From JAPLVB01 sp964353635 (GTDB taxonomy: Archaea > Aenigmatarchaeota > Aenigmatarchaeia > QMZP01): a stretch of 10,685 nt of DNA. Each line of letters opens with the position of its first letter. Position 1 is the stretch's first letter. The notes below the pieces were generated by a model. The model did no database searches and had not been told where the DNA came from. It saw only the letters and a list, made by a program, of their open reading frames with translations. The position numbers were made by a program, and so were the translations under genes. The stretch spans positions 1 to 10,685 of the forward strand of contig CAYGVS010000034.1 in the NCBI GenBank assembly GCA_964353635.1, written 5' to 3'. Below are positions 6,420-10,685 of the stretch, piece by piece.

Positions 6420-6896
6420 ATGCCCTCCACCAAGAACCTTGAAGAGAAGATATATTCCACTTTCTCAGAGGTGGCCAGTTCTATAGGGTATTCTCCTCTC
6501 CACGGCCGCATAATAGGGGTCCTGCTCGTGAAGGGTAAGCCTCTCTCCCTGCAGGAGCTCGCCAAGGAAACCGGTTATTCCACATCCATGATTTCCCTGA
6601 GCCTGGACCTTCTTGAAGTTCTTGGCGTTATCAAGAAGGTCAAGAAGACGGCGGACAGGCAGCTCTACATAAGCATGCAAGGAGATCTTCTCGAAATCCT
6701 CAAGAACGCGATAGTCACAAAGGTGACGAAGAGCGTGTCCAACACTTTGAGTGATTTCCAGGAGAGCAGGAAAGACTTGAAGAGCCTTCCTTCTGAGCAG
6801 AGGAAAGAGACAGAAAGGACCCTAGACATCCTGGAGAAAGAGATCAAGCGGCTGGACAGGTATATCCGCCTTCTGGGAAAGATGAGGCTGCCGTAA
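6420..6896 (+). CDS. MarR/GbsR-like winged-helix transcription regulator
   Basis: The start at 6420 gives 158 residues. The frame is open further upstream (from 6195), but that part overlaps the divergent gene and carries no domain. Residues 28-85 form a winged helix: HGRIIGVLLVKGKPLSLQEL (28-47), then TGYSTSMISLSLDLLEVLGV (51-70) as recognition helix, and KKVKKTADRQLYISM (72-86) as wing. This is the plan of GbsR/MarR regulators found in many archaea, where they often control transport or osmolyte genes. Residues 108-150 are a charged helical tail (SEQRKETERTLDILEKEIKRL) suited to dimerisation by coiled coil. It is a cytoplasmic DNA-binding protein. The effector is unknown, and the 37-base divergent gap suggests it acts on its neighbour and itself. 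Confidence 0.75.
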   Translation: MPSTKNLEEKIYSTFSEVASSIGYSPLHGRIIGVLLVKGKPLSLQELAKETGYSTSMISLSLDLLEVLGVIKKVKKTADRQLYISMQGDLLEILKNAIVTKVTKSVSNTLSDFQESRKDLKSLPSEQRKETERTLDILEKEIKRLDRYIRLLGKMRLP

Positions 6897-6908
6897 CGCG
6901 AAATCGCG

Positions 6909-6918
6909 CATTTAAAGC
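6909..6918 (+). promoter_or_regulatory. TATA box of the shikimate-kinase-like gene
   Basis: The element catttaaagc is centred 25-27 bases before the ATG at 6938, the spacing of a leaderless transcript. Two small inverted repeats flank it: cgcg-aaat-cgcg (6896-6907) and gcgaa-ttct-ttcgc (6924-6937), the second ending right at the ATG. They might be regulatory, but both are short. Confidence 0.5.
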
Positions 6919-6937
6919 AACCTGCGAATTCTTTCGC

Positions 6938-7456
6938 ATGCAAGGCATCCTGCTCATCGGCATGCCGGGCGTAGGCAAGAGCGCCATCGGCAAGAAGGTC
7001 GCGGAGATGCTTGGATTCTCTTTCTATGACGGGGATGCGGAAATCGAGAAGAAGCATTCCGACAGGCAGGACTTCCTGGACAGGAAGGGGGATGAGGCCT
7101 ATGTGGAAATGGAATGCAGCATAATAGCAGGCCTCCCAAGGGAGGATTCTGTACTCTCTCCCGGAGGCAGCATAATCTATTCCAAAGAATGCATGAAAAG
7201 CCTGGGATGCTGCTTCAAGGTATTCCTTGACGCCTCGCTGGATACTGTAAGAAAAAGGCTGATAAATGTGGACAGCAGGGGAATAGTCTTCCTCAGGAAG
7301 CTGGGCATGGAGGCGCTTCACAGGCAGAGGAGAGTGCTCTGCCTGAAGTATGCGGATATAATCATAGACACAGAGTCCAGGACAGAAGAGGAATTAGCAA
7401 AGGAAATCGTGGCTGCCTACTCGGTCAGGCAGCTTTCAGGGAAAAATCCTCCGTGA
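6938..7456 (+). CDS. Shikimate-kinase-like P-loop kinase
   Basis: This 172-residue protein has the bacterial-type shikimate kinase (AroK) fold plan. It has Walker A GMPGVGKS (8-15), the D-x-D pair D31/D33, the region DRKGDEAYVEME (48-59) that equals GExxFRxxE, SPGGS (74-78) in place of the GGG motif, a lid with R114, and the closing ALHRQRRVLCLKYADIII (126-143). Two shikimate contacts differ: the Arg of FRxxE is Val or absent, and the third Gly of GGG is Ser. Most archaea use an unrelated GHMP-type shikimate kinase, so this protein may phosphorylate another small alcohol such as homoserine (inference). Its stop overlaps, as GTGA, a short frame resembling the start of threonine synthase. The fold is firm, the substrate open. 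Confidence 0.75.
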   Translation: MQGILLIGMPGVGKSAIGKKVAEMLGFSFYDGDAEIEKKHSDRQDFLDRKGDEAYVEMECSIIAGLPREDSVLSPGGSIIYSKECMKSLGCCFKVFLDASLDTVRKRLINVDSRGIVFLRKLGMEALHRQRRVLCLKYADIIIDTESRTEEELAKEIVAAYSVRQLSGKNPP

Positions 7457-7548
7457 AATACAAGAGTACCAATGGAAAATCAAAGGTTTCCCTCACCGAA
7501 GCACTCCTTCAGGACCTTACTCCTGACATTTCCCGCTTAATCTTTTAA
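7453..7548 (+). pseudogene. 31-codon frame resembling the N-terminus of threonine synthase
   Basis: A GTG-started frame overlaps the kinase stop as GTGA and runs 31 codons to TAA. Its product begins VKYKSTNGKSKVSLTEALLQ and then reads DLTPDISRLIF. This follows the opening pattern of class II threonine synthases (Y-x-S-T-x-G-K, V-S-F/L-x-E-A-L-L, L-x-P-D, then normally GGL-x-x-P), here broken at the GGL position. No continuation is found; the TATA box of the next gene overlaps the stop. I read it as the surviving 5' end of a deleted thrC that was coupled to the kinase gene. It could also be a small expressed peptide, or a chance resemblance. The match is made from memory of the family, without alignment. 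Confidence 0.45.
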
Positions 7549-7550
7549 GT
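7543..7550 (+). promoter_or_regulatory. TATA box of the flavodoxin gene
   Basis: The element ttttaagt is centred about 26 bases before the ATG at 7572, as for a leaderless transcript. It overlaps the stop of the threonine-synthase-like fragment. Confidence 0.5.
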
Positions 7551-7571
7551 CAATATGCACAAGATTTTTGC

Positions 7572-8084
7572 ATGAAAACCCTTATCGCGTATTATTCCCG
7601 GACAGGGAAGAACGAGTCCATCGCAGTTGAGCTCCAGAAGAAGCTCGAAGCTCGATTGAAGGCGGAACACGAACCCAAGGACGTTCCGCCTTCGGTCCAA
7701 ATGGAAAGGATTGATGACGCGAAAAGCCGCTCAGGCCCCCTGGGATTTATCACAGGAGGCATGGACGCCACCTTGCGCAGGCAGACGAAGATCCACACGA
7801 TGGGAAAGAAGCCGGAGGACTATGATATGGTGCTTGTGGTCTCCCCGCTCTGGTCAGGCGTGCTGCCGCCTGCCATCAGGACCTACCTCTCTCAGAACAG
7901 GGAGAAGATGAAGAAGATAGCCTTCCTCTCGGTCTCAGGCTCAGGCGAAGGCAACAAGAAAGCCCTTCCGGATTTCGAGAGCACAGCCGGCAGACCGGCT
8001 GAAGCGAGCTTGCTGCTTTCCAAGAAGCAGTTCGAGGCGGGATATTCCGAGAGGCTTGAAGAATTTGTGGGGAAGCTAAAATAA
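7572..8084 (+). CDS. Flavodoxin-family protein
   Basis: This 170-residue protein is a single flavodoxin-like domain. The first strand and FMN phosphate loop read TLIAYYSRTGKNESIA (3-18). A central strand and aromatic loop read YDMVLVVSPLWSGVLPPAIRTYL (84-106), where the W94 loop would stack on the flavin. KKIAFLSVSGSGEGN (114-128) provides the third flavin loop. The insert PLGFITGGMDATLRRQTK (56-73) matches the flavodoxin/NAD(P)H-oxidoreductase-like proteins that many prokaryotes annotate simply as flavodoxin. It should be a cytosolic FMN electron carrier or small reductase; the partner is unknown. It converges on the DUF167/rubrerythrin pair, whose product handles peroxide or oxygen, so a redox link is possible but not shown. 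Confidence 0.85.
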   Translation: MKTLIAYYSRTGKNESIAVELQKKLEARLKAEHEPKDVPPSVQMERIDDAKSRSGPLGFITGGMDATLRRQTKIHTMGKKPEDYDMVLVVSPLWSGVLPPAIRTYLSQNREKMKKIAFLSVSGSGEGNKKALPDFESTAGRPAEASLLLSKKQFEAGYSERLEEFVGKLK

Positions 8085-8112
8085 CACTCCTGCGGCTTCA
8101 GCCACGGGTAAA

Positions 8113-8388
8113 TCACTTCCTTCCCAACAGTATCATAACCTCCTGGGGAGTGGCTCCATCCACGAAAATCTCCTTGTGCTTGCTCTTCAGCCCCCTGACT
8201 ATCCGCACGTCCCTCCTGAGTATCTTCATCAGCCCCTTCACTATCTCCTGGTTGGCCTTGCCTCCTTCAGGAGGGCTTTTGGTATGGATAGTTATCCCAT
8301 CTTTCTCTAGCTGAACTGAGAATCTGCCCGAACTAGCCTTGACCCTTACTTCAAGGATAACTCCGTTTTCCACTTGCCTTATTGTCAT
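8113..8388 (-). CDS. DUF167 (YggU/UPF0235) family protein
   Basis: This 91-residue protein is a complete DUF167/YggU domain, the family's usual length. Landmarks are ILEVRVKASSGRFSV (11-25), the conserved SPPEGGKANQEIVKGL (38-53), and VRIVRGLKSKHKEIFVDG (61-78). Members are small alpha/beta proteins found in all domains of life with no settled biochemical role. Its ATG overlaps the rubrerythrin stop (ATGA on the minus strand), so it is translated as the second gene of that operon. The pairing with rubrerythrin may reflect co-expression only. Confidence 0.88.
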   Translation of the reverse strand: MTIRQVENGVILEVRVKASSGRFSVQLEKDGITIHTKSPPEGGKANQEIVKGLMKILRRDVRIVRGLKSKHKEIFVDGATPQEVMILLGRK

Positions 8389-8957
8389 TTGAACCTCTTT
8401 AGAACTTCTCTATCCAAGGCGATGTGGTCTCCCTCTATATCCACCAGCGCCTTGAAAACCTCTTTCAGCCTGGGTTCCTTCGCTTCCCCCAGGAACTTCC
8501 CGTAGTGAGCAACCGCGTCTATTTCCCTTTCTAGGCTCTCCTTCACAGAGTTTTTATCAATGGATGTGCACAGCTTGGGGTCCAGTTCTATAAGAGGCTT
8601 GGCGCTTTTGAGCAGCCTGGCATGAAGGCCTGCGTGCTCTTTCTCTATGTTCGAAAGGGCCTTGAACATGCCCTGGATGAAAGGGTCCCTTGAGGACTTG
8701 GACACGCAAAGGTAGAAAGCCGAGTTGCTTATCTCAAGCTTCAATGCCTCCTCTACGTTCATCCTGGACTTCTCGGTGAGCTGGATGTCATCCACGTTGG
8801 AGTGAAGTCGACTCTTGTCGCCTTCTTTTAAGCAGCTCCAGCCCTCGGCCGGGACTATGAGCTCCTGGTGCGCGCCGCAGAAGGGGCAGTTCTCAGGAGC
8901 GCTGTAGCCTATATAAGTCTCCGAGCATATCCTGCATCTCCACAGCCTTATCTGCAT
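8385..8957 (-). CDS. Rubrerythrin with N-terminal rubredoxin domain (reverse rubrerythrin)
   Basis: This 190-residue protein begins with a rubredoxin-like knuckle pair, C8-x2-C11 and C24-x2-C27, that would bind one iron. It continues with a four-helix ferritin-like diiron domain from about 66. Diiron ligands by pattern are E75 in EISNSAFY, E105 and H108 in EKEH, E145 in REIDAVAHY, and E175 and H178 in EGDH. Classical rubrerythrins have the rubredoxin at the C-terminus; here the order is reversed, as in the oxygen-induced reverse rubrerythrins of anaerobes. These reduce hydrogen peroxide (or O2) in the cytosol with electrons from NAD(P)H-linked carriers. The start has a Shine-Dalgarno GGAG 5 bases upstream. 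The partner reductase is not in view. Confidence 0.9.
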   Translation of the reverse strand: MQIRLWRCRICSETYIGYSAPENCPFCGAHQELIVPAEGWSCLKEGDKSRLHSNVDDIQLTEKSRMNVEEALKLEISNSAFYLCVSKSSRDPFIQGMFKALSNIEKEHAGLHARLLKSAKPLIELDPKLCTSIDKNSVKESLEREIDAVAHYGKFLGEAKEPRLKEVFKALVDIEGDHIALDREVLKRFK

Positions 8958-8960
8958 AAT

Positions 8961-8966
8961 ATCTCC
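8961..8966 (-). promoter_or_regulatory. Shine-Dalgarno site of the rubrerythrin gene
   Basis: On the minus strand GGAGAT precedes the ATG at 8957, with 5 bases between GGAG and the ATG. It supports this start. A TATA-like element (gtttatattatt, 8986-8997) further upstream would give a leader of roughly ten bases. Confidence 0.5.
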
Positions 8967-8967
8967 G

Positions 8968-8976
8968 ATTTATATG
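8968..8976 (+). promoter_or_regulatory. TATA box of the small membrane protein gene
   Basis: The element atttatatg is centred 26 bases before the ATG at 8998, so a leaderless transcript is expected. It shares a 40-base intergenic gap with the divergent rubrerythrin promoter, so the two promoters interleave. Confidence 0.5.
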
Positions 8977-8997
8977 AGCTGAAGTAATAATATAAAC

Positions 8998-9243
8998 ATG
9001 CCGTTCGAGGAGGAGTTATCAAAGAGGCTTGCGAAGGCGCCTGACATACTTAAAGCCCTTTTTTGGGCCTTCCTATTCACAGGGGCTTGTTATGTATTCA
9101 TATACTTTGCCAAAGCCCTATACACCATTCCCAAGTCCTTCGACCTACCCTGGCTGCTGCTCTTCCTCTCGCTTTTCTTGCTGGTGCTGGTCAGAAAGAG
9201 GATAAAAATCATACGCAACGACCAGAGCCCAAGGCTATCATGA
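8998..9243 (+). CDS. Small two-span membrane protein
   Basis: This 81-residue protein has an amphipathic, charged start (MPFEEELSKRLAKAP), two hydrophobic helices (about 18-40, with Trp, Phe and Cys, and 50-66) and a basic tail (RKRIKIIRN). The positive tail suggests that both ends face the cytoplasm. I recognise no family. The ATG has a TATA box at -26. The last two codons overlap the 3' end of the convergent zinc-ribbon gene by 6 bases. Its role is unknown; small two-span proteins often modulate larger membrane complexes. Confidence 0.7.
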   Translation: MPFEEELSKRLAKAPDILKALFWAFLFTGACYVFIYFAKALYTIPKSFDLPWLLLFLSLFLLVLVRKRIKIIRNDQSPRLS

Positions 9244-9801
9244 TTTGGCTGATTTCTTCCTGGCCTTTTTCCTTGCCTTCTTGGGGCCCGCTGACTTGCT
9301 TGAAGGCGCTTCAGCGCCTTCTGTCTTTCGCAGCCGTTTCCCGCAGCTGGAGCAGAATACATTGGTTGGGGGGTTCTCGAAATTGCATCCAGGACAGACC
9401 ATGATCTTCATCACGCCTGGCGCAGGCTTCTCAGGCTCCTTCGGAGCCTCTGGCTTGGCTTCCTGCGGAGCTGGCCTTCCCTCGAACCCCTCTTTCTGCC
9501 CAACTATCTGCTTGATGTCCTCAGGCTGGGCAGGCTTGAGCTGGCTCACCACATTCTGCTTTATCTGGTCAAGCTGCTTTGACTCAATTGAAACCGGCCT
9601 TTCCCCCTGCATCAGCTTCTTCTTGCCATAGAAGCCTCCTATGGTAGCGAAGAACAGGCCAGGCACCATGAGGAAGAATCCCATGGGTGCGTATATAGGA
9701 GTCCCAGAAGAAAGGAACGCTATCATGTAAAGCCCGATTGAAACGAAGACGACTCCTATTATATACATCCAGATTACTTCAAGGCTCTGGCGGACGCTCA
9801 T
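9238..9801 (-). CDS. Two-span membrane protein with cytosolic zinc ribbon and Lys-rich tail
   Basis: I start it at the ATG at 9801, giving 187 residues. The frame extends upstream to 9879, but a TATA-like ctttatattg sits 28 bases before 9801 and the extension would lie in the promoter. Two membrane helices (about 9-30 and 40-58) form a hairpin. A polar, Pro/Glu/Lys-rich linker (65-130) leads to a zinc ribbon CPGCNFENPPTNVFCSSCGKRL (C136, C139, C150, C153), and the end is a Lys/Arg/Ala-rich tail (KKARKKARKKSAKS). Zinc ribbon plus basic tail suggest contact with nucleic acid or ribosomes at the inner face of the membrane (inference). No specific family is recognised; similar zinc-ribbon membrane proteins are common in archaea. 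Confidence 0.75.
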   Translation of the reverse strand: MSVRQSLEVIWMYIIGVVFVSIGLYMIAFLSSGTPIYAPMGFFLMVPGLFFATIGGFYGKKKLMQGERPVSIESKQLDQIKQNVVSQLKPAQPEDIKQIVGQKEGFEGRPAPQEAKPEAPKEPEKPAPGVMKIMVCPGCNFENPPTNVFCSSCGKRLRKTEGAEAPSSKSAGPKKARKKARKKSAKS

Positions 9802-9823
9802 AATTATTCTAATGTCCAAGCCC

Positions 9824-9833
9824 CAATATAAAG
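9824..9833 (-). promoter_or_regulatory. TATA box of the zinc-ribbon membrane protein gene
   Basis: On the minus strand ctttatattg is centred about 28 bases before the ATG at 9801. This supports that start over upstream codons in the same frame. Confidence 0.55.
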
Positions 9834-9866
9834 CATACGGGGAAAGCCTGGCAAAAGCGAAAGGCC

Positions 9867-9902
9867 TAAATATAAGCAATCGAATTCAAATCTAATTAGG
9901 TG
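9867..9902 (+). promoter_or_regulatory. TATA box and Shine-Dalgarno site of the membrane-anchored regulator
   Basis: The TATA-like taaatataag (9867-9876) predicts a start of transcription near 9897. The Shine-Dalgarno aggtg (9898-9902) lies 5 bases before the ATG at 9908, so the leader would be only about ten bases long. It is one of the few leadered genes here. Confidence 0.45.
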
Positions 9903-9907
9903 CACAT

Positions 9908-10480
9908 ATGCCTGAAGATAAGATAACCTTGGACAGGGAGACCTTCAAGAGCCTCTCCTCTGACACTAGGATTTCCATCCTCAAGAGCCTGAACGTGAGG
10001 AGGAAGATGCTCGCCGAATTGTCCAAGGAGCTTGGCATGAGCCCGTCCACAGTAAAGGAGCACATGGACAGCCTGAAGAAAGCAGGGCTCGTATCCCTCA
10101 AAGACGACGGCCACAAATGGAAGTATTACGAGCTCACAAAAAAAGGGAAGAATGTGTGCAATCCCGGGGAGACGAGGATATGGATACTCCTTTCCCTTTC
10201 AGCTTTTGCGTTCCTGGTCACTACCTATGACATGGTCTCTGGCTTCATTAGTTCGGCCCCCCTTTTCGCATCAAAGGCAGGAGATGCCATGAGGGGCCTA
10301 TCACAGGAGGCCGGGGAAGCAGCCCAGCCCATGCTCTCTGCCCCCTCAGCAGGAGCCGCAGCCCCCTTGGCCCAAATCTCATATATCCATATAATGGGAC
10401 TGGTGCTTTTTGCAGCGGTTTTCGCAGTCACCCTCGGATATTACCTTGGCTCTAGAAAGAAATTCGGCCTGGACCTTTAA
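9908..10480 (+). CDS. Membrane-anchored ArsR-like winged-helix regulator
   Basis: This 190-residue protein starts with an ArsR-type winged helix (about 7-82). It has FKSLSSDTRISILKSL (13-28), MLAELSKELGMSPSTVKEHM (34-53) with the recognition helix at 45-58, and wing GHKWKYYELTKKG (68-80). A first membrane helix follows (about 91-113, WILLSLSAFAFLVTTYDMV), then an external loop rich in Ala, Pro and Ser (114-158), and a second membrane helix (159-181) with a basic end. The DNA-binding domain would be cytoplasmic with the loop outside. The fusion resembles one-component membrane regulators such as archaeal ArsR-TM proteins that sense envelope or external signals. It is divergent from the zinc-ribbon membrane protein, its likely target (inference). 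Confidence 0.8.
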   Translation: MPEDKITLDRETFKSLSSDTRISILKSLNVRRKMLAELSKELGMSPSTVKEHMDSLKKAGLVSLKDDGHKWKYYELTKKGKNVCNPGETRIWILLSLSAFAFLVTTYDMVSGFISSAPLFASKAGDAMRGLSQEAGEAAQPMLSAPSAGAAAPLAQISYIHIMGLVLFAAVFAVTLGYYLGSRKKFGLDL

Positions 10481-10514
10481 GGCTTTTCTGGAATAGATGT
10501 ACTATTACTGCTAC

Positions 10515-10525
10515 CTTTTTTATAC
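10515..10525 (+). promoter_or_regulatory. T-run and TATA-like element before the exported-protein gene
   Basis: The sequence cttttttatac holds six Ts. It could end the regulator transcript, which stopped at 10480, and could also serve as the TATA box for the gene starting at 10563, about 40 bases downstream, leaving a leader of roughly 15 bases. No Shine-Dalgarno sequence is seen. Confidence 0.35.
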
Positions 10526-10562
10526 CACCTCGGATAATAATTAATAGATGACCTCTTACCAT

Positions 10563-10685
10563 ATGAGAAGGAACTTGAATCTCCTCAGCCTTTCATTGCT
10601 CATTCTCATATTCCTTCCTGCCTCAGCCATGGCTGCCGCAGACCCGTCAAAGGGCTGGCACCCTGTCTGGCAGATAACCAACATA
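10563..10685 (+). CDS. Exported protein with Sec signal peptide, 3' partial
   Basis: The frame opens at ATG 10563 and runs off the window after 41 codons. The product starts with a basic n-region (MRRN), a hydrophobic core (LNLLSLSLLILIFLPA) and a small-residue c-region (SAMAAADP) with good signal peptidase sites near residues 22-26, so it is secreted or envelope-bound. The mature part begins DPSKGWHPVWQIT. I recall similar W-H-P-x-x-Q-I-T segments near the start of DPANN surface and pilin-like proteins, so this may be a surface protein of that kind. The protein class beyond the signal peptide cannot be read from this stub. Confidence 0.65.
   Translation, partial: MRRNLNLLSLSLLILIFLPASAMAAADPSKGWHPVWQITNI

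Noticed and set aside
6383..6565. N-terminal extension of the minus-strand 130-residue protein
   Set aside because: It would overlap the winged-helix gene's coding start and its own promoter, and the extension has no domain-like features.
6665..7321. 218-codon frame on the minus strand across the kinase and regulator genes
   Set aside because: It is antisense to two recognised genes and has no recognisable domain.
7472..7540. ATG-started 22-codon frame between the kinase and flavodoxin genes
   Set aside because: It is out of frame with the better-supported threonine-synthase-like stub and has no ribosome binding site or recognisable pattern.
9302..9321. Hairpin gaaggcgc-ttca-gcgccttc resembling the terminator at 784-806
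   Set aside because: It lies inside the coding region of the zinc-ribbon gene, where the Glu/Ala/Pro-rich sequence makes such palindromes easily; a mobile repeat family cannot be claimed from two short stems.
9245..9631. 128-codon plus-strand frame over the zinc-ribbon gene
   Set aside because: It is the antisense shadow of a gene with zinc-ribbon cysteines and membrane helices; the product is low-complexity.
9802..9879. Upstream extension of the zinc-ribbon membrane protein
   Set aside because: The stretch contains the TATA-like box and would place an odd aromatic segment before a normal membrane-protein start.
1..10685. tRNA, rRNA, CRISPR array, insertion sequence or integrase
   Set aside because: I looked for cloverleaf ends, regular repeats with spacers, transposase motifs and terminal inverted repeats, and saw none.

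Overview
The window is archaeal. Most genes start directly at the promoter: an AT-rich TATA-like box sits 24-28 bases before the start codon, with no Shine-Dalgarno sequence (for example before positions 4488, 6938, 7572, 8998 and, on the minus strand, 9801). The marker proteins agree: a tetraether-lipid-synthase-type radical SAM protein, an Nre DNA repair protein with a PCNA-binding tail, and small winged-helix regulators. Many small divergent or orphan genes, together with LamG surface proteins ending in a short Gly-Cys tail domain, suggest a DPANN-like or small-genome archaeon. The phylum cannot be fixed from this window.

Layout. 1-722: 3' part of a secreted LamG protein. 723-863: a hairpin and a short duplicate of the LamG gene's coding tail. 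864-2450 (minus): Tes-like radical SAM enzyme. 2580-4435 (plus): NreA/B-type repair protein, then a YdeI/OmpD-associated protein. 4488-5650: an HTH-nucleotidyltransferase/HEPN pair of toxin-antitoxin type under a promoter full of nested palindromes, followed by a 91-residue orphan (5692-5967). 5990-6896: a divergent pair, an orphan protein and a MarR/GbsR-like regulator. 6938-7456: a shikimate-kinase-like P-loop kinase whose stop overlaps a 31-codon reading frame that looks like the start of threonine synthase (7453-7548). 7572-8084: a flavodoxin. 8113-8957 (minus): a rubrerythrin with N-terminal rubredoxin, overlapping a DUF167 gene. 8998-10480: three small membrane proteins (a two-span protein, a two-span zinc-ribbon protein and a membrane-anchored ArsR-like regulator). 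From 10563: the signal-peptide start of an exported protein that leaves the window.

How they fit together. This is mostly a chromosomal mosaic of short units, not one long pathway operon. Coherent modules are the MNT/HEPN pair, the rubrerythrin/DUF167 pair (probably oxidative-stress related, with the flavodoxin converging on it) and the membrane-protein/membrane-regulator divergent pair. The most unusual signals are two gene scars. One is the echo of a LamG-type coding tail. The other is the threonine-synthase-like fragment directly behind a shikimate-kinase-like gene whose shikimate-binding residues are altered. That order matches the domain order of the vertebrate THNSL1 protein.
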